A stretch of 5,148 nucleotides of DNA from Thermoplasmata archaeon (GCA_020343715.1 CP070808.1:297134-302281); one strand, 5' to 3'. Positions 1 to 5,148 are shown, counted from the first letter of the stretch. A program made the numbers and translations. The notes: generated by a model not told the origin, from the letters alone.

Positions 1-158
1 CCCGCGCCGTTGGGACCCAGTAGCCCGGTGATGCCCGGGGGCACCTGGGTCGAGAACACGTTGAGGGCCACCACGGGGCCGAACCTGACGGTGACGTCCC
101 GTGCCTGGACCAGGAACTCAGTCTGGTCCTGCTCGCTGGTAGGGGATGGTTGGGTCAT
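1..158 (-). CDS. ABC transporter ATP-binding protein, N-terminal fragment (cut by window edge)
   Basis: Reading leftward from the ATG at 158-156 gives 52 whole codons that stay open to base 1. The fragment has a polar tail of about 15 residues, then a first-strand segment (residues 16-31, LVQARDVTVRFGPVVALN-like) and the sequence GLLGPNGAG at about 45-52, which is the start of a Walker A loop (GPNGAGK[ST]). The window ends just before the expected Lys-Ser/Thr. The pattern VRFG...ALN...GITGLLGPNGAG is typical of the CcmA/ABC-2 type ATPases, which pair with a membrane permease for export or related transport; that subfamily is inferred from the Walker A neighbourhood only. The Walker B, signature motif and any permease gene would lie to the left of the window. 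The gene is separated by 124 bases from the small membrane protein gene upstream and has its own TATA-like box, so it is probably a separate transcription unit. The start is supported by a weak AGGCGAT Shine-Dalgarno-like stretch 4 bases before the ATG. Confidence 0.85.
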   Translation of the reverse strand, partial: MTQPSPTSEQDQTEFLVQARDVTVRFGPVVALNVFSTQVPPGITGLLGPNGA

Positions 159-203
159 CCTATCGCCTGCTGTCCACCCGATGGGATGTGAGCCTCCCGA
201 TGA

Positions 204-211
204 CATATAAG
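204..211 (-). promoter_or_regulatory. TATA box for the ABC ATPase gene
   Basis: The minus strand reads CTTATATG here. Its centre lies about 50 bases before the ATG at 158, so transcription would begin near 181 and leave a leader of about 23 bases, enough to include the weak Shine-Dalgarno-like AGGCGAT. A second AT-rich stretch at 241-252 (minus strand TTATAGTATAAA) could be an alternative promoter or part of the 3' end of the preceding transcript. Assignment is by archaeal consensus and spacing only. Confidence 0.5.
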
Positions 212-282
212 GGGGCTCGCCACAATCTTCCGCTAACACATTTATACTATAAGAACGCGCAGCCGGACGGAGGGTGGATCCA

Positions 283-480
283 TCAGTGATGGAAGCGACG
301 ACGCCTGGTGGCGATGAGCCACACGACCACGGCGATGGCAGAGAAGCCGATGACGAAGGCAGCTCCGACCAGACCGTAGATCCAGAATGGGATGCACAGC
401 ACGAGTACCCCTAGAGGGTCCCTTTGTTCTGCGACCGTTATTACAGTTGGCCGGTCGTTGACCTCGTGGTCACTTCCCAC
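283..480 (-). CDS. small hydrophobic membrane protein overlapping the end of phoU
   Basis: This is a 65-residue protein that I do not recognise. It begins with GTG at 480-478, inside the last codons of phoU, and shares 11 bases with it in another frame. No good Shine-Dalgarno precedes the GTG, so its translation is probably coupled to termination on phoU. Residues 1-21 are polar and acidic. Residues 22-57 are almost wholly hydrophobic (containing IPFWIYGLVGAAF and AIAVVVWLIA), enough for one long helix or a tight two-helix hairpin with a break near Gly36-Gly39. The tail is strongly basic (RRRR at 59-62, then FHH), which by the positive-inside rule would sit in the cytoplasm. Codons favour G or C at the third position, as in the neighbours. 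The function is unknown. Its placement suggests a membrane partner or anchor for the PhoU product, but this is inference. A chance open frame cannot be fully excluded, although the hydrophobic block followed by a basic tail is a coherent protein pattern. Confidence 0.6.
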   Translation of the reverse strand: MGSDHEVNDRPTVITVAEQRDPLGVLVLCIPFWIYGLVGAAFVIGFSAIAVVVWLIATRRRRFHH

Positions 481-1477
481 CGTCGGCGTCGATGGCGTAG
501 TTTATGACAAGCTCGCCTATGTCCTTGAGGTAGTGGGCCGTCCTGTCGAGGGAGTCGGCCACGATGGACATGGGCACGCTGGCCGCCTTGGGGGAGTCGG
601 CGATCTCCGATTTGAGGGCCTTGATGTCCACGAGCAGGGCGTTGGCCCGCTCGATGGTGTCGTTGGCCAGGACCCCGTCCCGCTCGAAGAGGGCCGAGAT
701 GACGTCGTCGAAGATGGGCAGCACCTCGCCCGACAGGTCCTTGACCCGCTTCAGGTTCGCCTTCTTGGCCCCCGCCTCCTTGAGGTCCCCCACCTGGCGC
801 GCCATCCGGGACGAGTGGTCACCTATCCGCTCCAGGATGCGGGCGATGAGCATGAAGTTCACCGCGTGCTCACGGGAGGTGCCGATGCGCTCCATCAGAC
901 CCACGTCCCGGATGAGCAGGTTGTACTGGCGGGCCACCAGCCAGTCCAGACGGTCGACCTCGGTGTCCCGCATGATGACGTCGTGGGCCAGGTCCGTGTT
1001 CAACTCGCATATCGCCAACGCGGCCTCGCGGTGCATGGACGAGCATATGCGGTACATACGCTGCACCGAGGTGCGGAAGGGCAGGTCCGAGGGGCTGAGG
1101 AGGTCCCGGGTCTTGATGTCGTCGATGTCCTCGTCGATGATCTCGGGCCCTATCACCAGCTGGGTGAACTTGCGGACCACGTTACGGACCTCGGTGGACA
1201 TCCGGGGCGCCTGGTGCACCTCGATGATGTCGTAGCCCGTCACGTAGGCGCCGATGAGGTTGCGCAGCAGCTCCCTCTCGTCGGGCTCCTCGCGGAGGTC
1301 GAAGGTCTTCTGACGGAGCTCCTCACCTGCCGAGAGGCGCGGGGACAGCACCAGGGTACCGTCCGCCTGGGGCAGGATGGCCACCGTGTCGTTGGGATTG
1401 AGGCCCACCTCGCGGACCCACTTCTTGGGAAGGGAGACGATGTACGTGGAGCCCCCCGTCACCTGTACCTTACGCAT
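470..1477 (-). CDS. phoU: AbrB-PhoU family phosphate-uptake regulator
   Basis: The protein has 335 residues counted from the ATG at 1477. Residues 1-47 form an AbrB/SpoVT-type swapped-hairpin domain (MRKVQVTGGSTYIVSLPKKW, then VGLNPNDTVAIL and GTLVLSP), expected to bind DNA or dimerise. The rest is helical and carries two PhoU repeats: repeat one has DTEVDRLD (171-178) followed by ILERIGDHSSRMA (214-226), the classic E/D-rich PhoU metal-binding signature, and a second, more degenerate copy LDRTAHYLKDIGE lies at 310-322. PhoU proteins bind metal clusters and modulate phosphate transport or its signalling. The fusion to an AbrB-like domain is the usual archaeal form and suggests direct transcriptional control. 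No pst transporter gene is in the window. Start choice: homologous proteins begin only a few residues before RKVQ, and a GGTGGG lies about 10 bases before the ATG at 1477. A TTG at 1483 and GTGs at 1492 and 1495 (341 residues) are in-frame alternatives; the GTG at 1495 would fit a leaderless transcript. The 3' end overlaps a small membrane protein gene. Confidence 0.93.
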   Translation of the reverse strand: MRKVQVTGGSTYIVSLPKKWVREVGLNPNDTVAILPQADGTLVLSPRLSAGEELRQKTFDLREEPDERELLRNLIGAYVTGYDIIEVHQAPRMSTEVRNVVRKFTQLVIGPEIIDEDIDDIKTRDLLSPSDLPFRTSVQRMYRICSSMHREAALAICELNTDLAHDVIMRDTEVDRLDWLVARQYNLLIRDVGLMERIGTSREHAVNFMLIARILERIGDHSSRMARQVGDLKEAGAKKANLKRVKDLSGEVLPIFDDVISALFERDGVLANDTIERANALLVDIKALKSEIADSPKAASVPMSIVADSLDRTAHYLKDIGELVINYAIDADGGK

Positions 1478-1523
1478 CTCCAAATCGCCCACCACCGGAC
1501 AGCGGGCGGGGTACCGGATTGGG

Positions 1524-1531
1524 ATATATAT
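1524..1531 (-). promoter_or_regulatory. TATA box for phoU (proximal)
   Basis: The stretch ATATATAT lies in the 84-base gap between the surface-protein gene and phoU. Its centre predicts a transcription start near 1501, which leaves about 24 bases of leader before the ATG at 1477, or a nearly leaderless message if translation starts at GTG 1495. Confidence 0.6.
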
Positions 1532-1543
1532 GTCGTTTGGTTT

Positions 1544-1551
1544 CTATATAG
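1544..1551 (-). promoter_or_regulatory. second TATA-like palindrome upstream of phoU
   Basis: CTATATAG is a perfect 8-base palindrome 20 bases upstream of the proximal TATA box, that is, two helical turns away on the same face of the DNA. It may be an alternative promoter with a start near 1524, or part of an operator. The choice cannot be made from sequence alone. Confidence 0.35.
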
Positions 1552-1579
1552 ATGGTCCGGGAGACCGATGACGTCCTGG

Positions 1580-3655
1580 TCAGTCACGCCTCCGCACATG
1601 CAGGACGATCATCGCAGCGGCGACGAATGCGAGGAGAACGAGGGAGGGGCCGACCGCTGGAAGGAAGTTGCCGGGATCGGTACCTCCCCCCGACTTGGAA
1701 ACGGAGAATTCGTGTAAATGTGTGTTAGAGTAGTCGTATCCGTCGAAGGTCCTAAACTCGATCTCATGGGAACCCGTTGCCAACCCCGCTTTCGACCGGT
1801 TGTCAGTCCATTGAACGTACCTTGGATTCCCGTCTATGAGCTCGAACGGTAGCTCCATCCAGCGACTTCCGTCGATCCTTACCTCTACCTTGACTATAGC
1901 GTCGATGTCGTCCCACGAAGTGCCCTCGATCAATACGTACTTCTTCGTCTCCTCGACAAGGGTGGTATCGATGTCGGGCTCTTCGTTTGACCCCGCCCTG
2001 AACTCGGAAGAAACGATGTCGGAGTACAGCTCTCCATCGAAGGCCCTGGCCTCAATCGCATGAACGGCATCGGGCGCCAGTGTATGCAGGGCCAGTCCGG
2101 CGGACCAAGTTGTCCCGGTAACGGTGGCCGGGAACCATTCGCCCGCTCCGTTCACCCGTACCTCGACATCGACGACCGCCCCGTCATCGAAGACCTCACC
2201 CTCGACCGTGGAGTTGTCCAGGGTCCTATCCACACGAACACCGACTCTGGGTTCCGTGATGGTGACGGTGGGAGGGTTGTTGTCCGGCAAGACGTAATTG
2301 ACCACCGAGATGGTTATGACAAAGGGGGATGAAACCGCCGAGGCGTATCCATCAGCACGCGCCTCCAACAGATGTTGTCCGTCAACCAGATGTCTGGTGT
2401 CCAGCGTGTATGTCCAGTTGTATTTTCCTTGAGCTGGCATCCAATCCCCCGAGTCGACCCGGACTTCTACCAATGAAACCCCATTGGGAGGACCAGCGGT
2501 CCCGCTTATCGTGATGACGCCGTCTACGGTCTGGCCGTCCACGGGGTCGGTGATCGCTACGTCCATCGGATATACAGAGCCAGGAACGTTGTCCACGACT
2601 AGTAGTGCGAACTGCTCACCCGATTCCTGGGTACCATCGTGGGCCTTCACGAAGAGATGATATACGCCATCCGGTAAGACCGTCGTGTCCCAGCTGAAGT
2701 TCCAAGACTCGGTACCGGTGGCTACCTGCCATGGTCCATCGTTGACCCTGATGGACACCTTGGTGACGGCCCTGTCATCGGTAGCCACTCCAACGACCTT
2801 GACAATGCCGCTTACCGATGATCCACTGATAGGTTGGGTGATATAGGCCGTCGGGGGGTCGGTCGCCGATCCGAGGTTGTCGACTATGATCCTGATGGAA
2901 ACAAGGGCTGAACCCGAGTAGCTATCGAATGCCTGGACTGTGATCTTGTGCTCCCCGTCGTCCAGGGTCGTTGTGTCCAGCTCGTGGGACCAGACCTCGG
3001 CACCGGTCGCCACCTCCCAGTCATAGGTGTCGACGCGGATGTAGACCTTCATGACGGCCATGTCGTCCGACGCCGTACCCGAGATCGTGATGGTCCCCGA
3101 GACGGTGGCCCTGTTGGTCGGCGAATCCAGAGTCACCGTCGGTGGGTCGTTCAATGGCCCCGGACCGTCCAACGAATCCTCGAGCAGGACGCCCGTGGAG
3201 TTGGTGACGAAAGAGTAAGCCGAATCGACCGCGAGGCCGGAGACCACCGACAGGAGGGGCGTGGACACCTCCCAGATGGCCTTGCCAGGGTCGAACCATC
3301 CCAGGACCGCCACCGAGAGTCCGATGGGGTCCTGGGCGGCGAAGCTCCCAGACTCCGAGTAGGAGAAGGTGAACAGGTCAGCTCCGTCCACGAGGATGTT
3401 GACCGTATATGATGCGTTCACGATGTGGGAACCTGCCAGGCTGAGGGAGACCTCCAGGTCGCCGTTGAGGTCGTCCACCCTGACGTTGATGATGTCTATG
3501 CCGGGCTCGTCCACCGTGTTGTTGGTTCCGCTCTCGATGACGTCGTCAAGTGGATCGGTCTGCTGGTCCTCCAGGGTCACGCCCGAGGTGGGCAGCGCGA
3601 TGGCGAGCAGGCTCAGGACGATGGCCAACGTCAAGACTCGTCTTACAGGAATCAA
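1580..3655 (-). CDS. secreted multi-Ig-domain surface protein with C-terminal membrane anchor
   Basis: This 691-residue protein has an N-terminal signal peptide (VRR at 4-6, hydrophobic core 7-21). Residues about 28-157 form a beta-rich domain of unassigned family (DIINVRVDDLNGDLEVSLSL region). Five Ig-like repeats of about 90 residues follow, at roughly 171-259, 267-355, 364-452, 461-553 and 559-653. Each begins near (N/D)PPTV..T.P or a relic of it and contains a V.VRVD...W block, a second Trp in repeats 1-4, and a DG.H.I..RA.DG end. Repeats 1 and 2 are closest; 4 and 5 have drifted. After a GGGTDPGN linker comes LPAVGP, a hydrophobic helix (671-685) and a final RRRD. Seven N-X-S/T sequons (45, 80, 152, 319, 413, 481, 619) fit glycosylation outside the cell. 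The likely role is structural or adhesive at the cell surface; no catalytic motif is seen. The start is TTG at 3655-3653, supported by GGAGG 8 bases upstream and by the complete signal peptide. It appears to be transcribed alone. Confidence 0.9.
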   Translation of the reverse strand: MIPVRRVLTLAIVLSLLAIALPTSGVTLEDQQTDPLDDVIESGTNNTVDEPGIDIINVRVDDLNGDLEVSLSLAGSHIVNASYTVNILVDGADLFTFSYSESGSFAAQDPIGLSVAVLGWFDPGKAIWEVSTPLLSVVSGLAVDSAYSFVTNSTGVLLEDSLDGPGPLNDPPTVTLDSPTNRATVSGTITISGTASDDMAVMKVYIRVDTYDWEVATGAEVWSHELDTTTLDDGEHKITVQAFDSYSGSALVSIRIIVDNLGSATDPPTAYITQPISGSSVSGIVKVVGVATDDRAVTKVSIRVNDGPWQVATGTESWNFSWDTTVLPDGVYHLFVKAHDGTQESGEQFALLVVDNVPGSVYPMDVAITDPVDGQTVDGVITISGTAGPPNGVSLVEVRVDSGDWMPAQGKYNWTYTLDTRHLVDGQHLLEARADGYASAVSSPFVITISVVNYVLPDNNPPTVTITEPRVGVRVDRTLDNSTVEGEVFDDGAVVDVEVRVNGAGEWFPATVTGTTWSAGLALHTLAPDAVHAIEARAFDGELYSDIVSSEFRAGSNEEPDIDTTLVEETKKYVLIEGTSWDDIDAIVKVEVRIDGSRWMELPFELIDGNPRYVQWTDNRSKAGLATGSHEIEFRTFDGYDYSNTHLHEFSVSKSGGGTDPGNFLPAVGPSLVLLAFVAAAMIVLHVRRRD

Positions 3656-3663
3656 TGTCGGTC

Positions 3664-3668
3664 CCTCC
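3664..3668 (-). promoter_or_regulatory. strong Shine-Dalgarno site setting a TTG start
   Basis: The minus strand reads GGAGG within a GAGGAGGGA stretch, with 8 bases between it and the TTG at 3655. It supports the rare start codon, since no ATG or GTG in the same frame would preserve the signal peptide with a ribosome site of this quality. Confidence 0.65.
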
Positions 3669-3691
3669 TCTTCGACGGATAGGGAATGAAG

Positions 3692-3699
3692 ATATAAAA
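3692..3699 (-). promoter_or_regulatory. TATA box for the Ig-repeat surface protein gene
   Basis: The minus strand reads TTTTATAT, with a purine-rich CGAAAG a few bases upstream that may serve as a TFB recognition element. The centre lies 40 bases before the TTG, so transcription would start near 3670 and just include the Shine-Dalgarno site. Confidence 0.6.
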
Positions 3700-3829
3700 C
3701 ATCTTTCGTCCATTAGGAATCACGCATATTCATCGAACACAAGCGAGTATTTATTCAGGATTATTGGACAATCATCCTTTTTCATAGGAACTTCCGTGTG
3801 GTGAACGCCCCCTGTCCTTGGCCTCAAGG

Positions 3830-3848
3830 GTACCGGCATTCGCCGGAC
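3830..3848. repeat. small inverted repeat upstream of bioY
   Basis: CCGGC at 3833-3837 and GCCGG at 3842-3846 are perfect complements around the loop ATTC. Flanking GT (3830-3831) and AC (3847-3848) extend the stem past one unpaired A at 3832. It lies about 10 bases before the bioY TATA box, outside the predicted transcript, so an operator is more likely than an RNA hairpin. It may also be chance. Confidence 0.3.
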
Positions 3849-3857
3849 TCAAGGTTG

Positions 3858-3865
3858 TTATACGA
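3858..3865 (+). promoter_or_regulatory. TATA box for bioY
   Basis: TTATACGA is centred about 30 bases before the bioY ATG, which predicts a start of transcription near 3887 and an almost leaderless message. No strong Shine-Dalgarno precedes the ATG, which agrees with this. Confidence 0.5.
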
Positions 3866-3891
3866 GTAATCCGTTCCCGCGGGCTGATACC

Positions 3892-4476
3892 ATGACCACC
3901 TATGTATCGCGCTACCGGGACGCGAGGCAGAGCTTCTACCAGTGGAGGGACGAGACCGAGACCCTCAACAGGTTCATGCTGGCCTTCGTGTTCGCGTGCC
4001 TGACCGGACTGGGCGCGTACCTCCGCGTCTACACCCCCCTCTCGCCCGTGCCCTTCACGGCCCAGGTGTTCTTCGTGCTCCTCTCGGGCGCGGTCCTGGG
4101 AAGCCGCTGGGGCGGCGCCAGCCAGATGATCTACGTGCTACTGGGCGCCGTGGGCGTGCCCTGGTTCGCGGGCGGCGCCTCGGGCCTCGAGTACGTGGCG
4201 GGCGCAACGGGCGGCTACCTAGTGGGCTTCGTCCTCGCCGCCGCCTTCGTGGGCCTGATGGTCGAGCGTAGGACGAGGGACGTGGTGAACCTGGTACCCG
4301 TCATGGTCGCGGGCGTCCTCATCATCTACGCCATCGGCGCCTCATGGCTGGCCGTCGTGCTGGGCCTCTCCGCCGCCGAGGCCATTGCCCTCGGCGTCGC
4401 GCCGTTCCTGCTGCTGGACGTGGTCAAGTCCATCCTCGCCGCCGGCGCGGCCAGGTTGGTGACGACCCGGGCCTGA
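3892..4476 (+). CDS. bioY: biotin transporter BioY (ECF transporter S component)
   Basis: This 194-residue integral membrane protein has the length and motifs of BioY, the substrate-binding subunit that captures biotin for an energy-coupling factor transporter. A polar head of about 26 residues, longer than in many homologues, is followed by about six hydrophobic segments. Diagnostic motifs are SPVPFTAQVFFVLLSGAVLG (51-70), GAVGVPWFAGGASG (85-98), GATGGYLVGF (104-113; the family usually has GPTGGYL.GF, so the Pro is replaced by Ala here) and PFLLLDVVK (171-179, matching the family PF...D..K end motif). No ECF ATPases or EcfT permease lie next to it, and the partial ABC ATPase at the left edge is distant, on the other strand, and of another type. 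BioY therefore either uses a shared ECF module encoded elsewhere or works alone, as described for some solitary BioY proteins. No biotin synthesis gene or BirA-like gene is adjacent. Base composition is the most GC-rich in the window. Confidence 0.95.
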   Translation: MTTYVSRYRDARQSFYQWRDETETLNRFMLAFVFACLTGLGAYLRVYTPLSPVPFTAQVFFVLLSGAVLGSRWGGASQMIYVLLGAVGVPWFAGGASGLEYVAGATGGYLVGFVLAAAFVGLMVERRTRDVVNLVPVMVAGVLIIYAIGASWLAVVLGLSAAEAIALGVAPFLLLDVVKSILAAGAARLVTTRA

Positions 4477-4485
4477 GGCCCCGGG
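4466..4485 (+). repeat. GC-rich inverted repeat across the bioY stop codon
   Basis: CCCGGGCC (4466-4473) and GGCCCCGGG (4477-4485) can pair around the TGA stop codon with one bulged C. No U-rich tract follows, so it is not a standard archaeal terminator. It could slow or protect the mRNA 3' end, or simply reflect the high GC content. Confidence 0.3.
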
Positions 4486-4493
4486 CCGAGCAG

Positions 4494-4501
4494 AATATAA
4501 A
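4494..4501 (+). promoter_or_regulatory. TATA box for the TRASH/YHS gene
   Basis: AATATAAA lies 18 bases after the bioY stop and predicts a start near 4523. That falls just past the upstream ATG at 4520, which argues against that codon as the start and leaves a leader of about 60 bases before the ATG at 4583. A weaker TTTAGATA at 4534-4541 would give a leader of about 20 bases. Confidence 0.5.
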
Positions 4502-4582
4502 CCACAGGTCGGGGAGCCCATGTTTCGGGACCATTTAGATACCGGATGCCAGTCCAAGTCTATCACGGGTGTAAACACGGCA

Positions 4583-4720
4583 ATGGACGTGGTATGCCAC
4601 TTGGACGTGGACGAGGACGGTGCCCTATGGGTGAGCGAGCACCACGGGGAGCTCTACTACTTCTGTCACCCCACCTGCAAGGACCTTTTCGACCGGGACC
4701 CAGACGTGTTCGTGGACTGA
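4583..4720 (+). CDS. minimal TRASH/YHS-type metal-binding protein
   Basis: This 45-residue protein is almost nothing but one TRASH/YHS domain. It has Cys5, then 22 residues, then Cys28, three residues (HPT) and Cys32, which fits the published TRASH pattern C-x(19-22)-C-x(3)-C. The surrounding residues also match the family: VCHLDVDE corresponds to the usual PVCGM.VDE, followed by GELYYFCHPTCKDLF and a DPDVFVD end. The usual first CPVC pair is reduced to a single Cys, with His6 next to it. Domains of this type bind soft or transition metals such as copper and act in metal trafficking, resistance or sensing, often attached to P-type ATPases or regulators. Here the domain stands alone. The start at 4583 is chosen because family members begin a few residues before the first Cys; an in-frame ATG at 4520 would add 21 residues that do not look conserved, but would include another Cys and has GGGGAG just upstream. 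No metal transporter gene is adjacent. Confidence 0.8.
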   Translation: MDVVCHLDVDEDGALWVSEHHGELYYFCHPTCKDLFDRDPDVFVD

Positions 4721-4769
4721 GACGTGCACCGGGGCTCCCGATGCGGCACGGGCCCTCCGGCCAACGATA

Positions 4770-4777
4770 AGATATAC
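4770..4777 (+). promoter_or_regulatory. TATA box for the right-edge membrane protein gene
   Basis: AGATATAC is centred about 27 bases before the ATG at 4801, which predicts an essentially leaderless transcript. No Shine-Dalgarno is present, as expected for leaderless translation. Confidence 0.5.
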
Positions 4778-4800
4778 GAGCAAGTCTTTCGGAATCACCG

Positions 4801-5148
4801 ATGGGCTTCGATGAGGAGACCCTCTTGAAGATGGAGAAGACCGTGGACTGGAACCGACGGTCCAACATGGTGCTCGTGTGCATCGCAGGAGCTTTGGCCT
4901 TGGCGCTCGTGGCACTGATGGTCCCCATCCATCCCTTCCTCCTGGCCCTGATGGCAGCGGCCCTGGGCCTGGCGAGCGTCTACGTCGTAGGCCGTGTGCG
5001 ATCGATGCGACGGGAGAGCATCACGATTACCAGGAACGGGGTCTCGGTAGTGATGGAGAGGGAGCGGAGGTACGCCATCGACCCTTCGACCAAGGTCCAC
5101 CTGGACACGGGAAAGCGCGGGTTGACCGAGAGGATAGGGCCCATCGAC
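4801..5148 (+). CDS. two-helix membrane protein of unknown function, N-terminal part (cut by window edge)
   Basis: From the ATG at 4801 the frame is open for 116 codons to the last base of the window. Residues 1-22 are charged (MGFDEETLLKMEKTVDWNRR). Two hydrophobic helices follow at about 23-42 and 45-65, joined by a very short VPIHP turn. A basic stretch, RVRSMRRE (65-72), then leads into a soluble segment that looks beta-rich (SITITRNGVSVVMERERRYAID and onwards). By the positive-inside rule both ends are cytoplasmic. A short membrane hairpin followed by a soluble beta domain recalls small bacterial and archaeal PH-like membrane proteins, but the visible part is too short to assign a family. 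The ATG at 4801 is the first start in the frame that fits the promoter. The gene lies 80 bases after the TRASH gene with its own TATA box, so co-regulation with it is not implied. Confidence 0.75.
   Translation, partial: MGFDEETLLKMEKTVDWNRRSNMVLVCIAGALALALVALMVPIHPFLLALMAAALGLASVYVVGRVRSMRRESITITRNGVSVVMERERRYAIDPSTKVHLDTGKRGLTERIGPID

Larger units (their letters stand above)
3656..3891. other. divergent intergenic region, AT-rich core
   Basis: This 236-base gap separates the minus-strand surface-protein gene from the plus-strand bioY. Bases about 3690-3790 are clearly richer in A and T than the rest of the window and contain further TATA-like stretches (TATTTATT at 3749-3756, TTTTT at 3778-3782). 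The left end holds the surface-protein promoter and the right end holds the bioY promoter. No convincing gene was found; the only open stretch, a GTG at 3801 followed by about 22 codons, has no support. Confidence 0.6.

Noticed and set aside
564..1235. A 223-codon plus-strand frame inside phoU
   Set aside because: It is another antisense shadow, with a Ser/Arg/Met-rich composition and no recognisable motif or promoter.
392..1717. A 441-codon open frame on the plus strand covering phoU
   Set aside because: It lies antisense to phoU, which has clear AbrB and PhoU motifs. Its translation is rich in V, G, H, D and R without domain motifs, as expected for a shadow frame in GC-rich DNA.
2948..3412. 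A 154-codon plus-strand frame within the surface-protein gene
   Set aside because: It is antisense to the signal-peptide and first Ig-repeat region and is rich in R, G, D and H, with no domain signature.
3801..3869. A possible 22-residue leader peptide before bioY
   Set aside because: It has no ribosome site or biased codon pattern, and it would lie upstream of the predicted bioY transcription start.
3942..4271. A 109-codon frame overlapping bioY on the same strand
   Set aside because: It is the +1 or +2 shadow of bioY, giving an Arg/Gly/Pro-rich translation, while the bioY frame shows full family motifs.
1..4476. The left-edge ABC ATPase as the ECF ATPase partner of BioY
   Set aside because: It is on the opposite strand more than 3.7 kb away, and its visible N-terminus resembles ABC-2/CcmA-type ATPases, so adjacency gives no support.
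4466..4500. Rho-independent type terminator after bioY
   Set aside because: The GC-rich hairpin has no following U-tract, and archaeal termination depends mainly on U-rich runs, so it is recorded only as an inverted repeat.

Overview
The window looks like chromosomal DNA from a GC-rich archaeon, most plausibly a member of the Thermoplasmatota (a Methanomassiliicoccales-like or related lineage); this placement is an inference. The supporting signs are archaeal TATA-box promoters placed about 25-32 bases before short-leader or leaderless starts, a PhoU protein carrying an N-terminal AbrB-like domain (a typical archaeal architecture), a secreted Ig-repeat protein with a C-terminal membrane anchor, and frequent GTG/TTG starts. 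No rRNA, tRNA, CRISPR array, insertion sequence or integrase is visible.

Layout. Positions 1-3655 are read on the minus strand. From right to left they hold a large secreted Ig-repeat surface protein (3655-1580), an AbrB-PhoU regulator (about 1477-470), a small membrane protein whose GTG start overlaps the end of phoU by 11 bases (480-283), and the first 52 codons of an ABC-transporter ATPase cut off by the window edge (158-1). A 236-base, partly AT-rich divergent intergenic region (3656-3891) separates these from three plus-strand genes: bioY, the biotin-binding S component of an ECF transporter (3892-4476); a very small TRASH/YHS-type metal-binding protein (4583-4720); and the start of a two-helix membrane protein that runs off the right edge (4801-5148).

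How the genes relate. Nearly every gene has its own TATA-like box, so most look like single-gene transcription units. The exception is phoU plus the overlapping small membrane protein, which should be one transcript with coupled translation. The products are mixed: phosphate-related regulation, cell surface, vitamin uptake and metal handling. No single pathway ties them together. I do not see a clear new multi-gene system. The points most worth a second look are the phoU-coupled membrane microprotein, the LPxxxP-helix-RRR tail on the surface protein, and the minimal TRASH protein.
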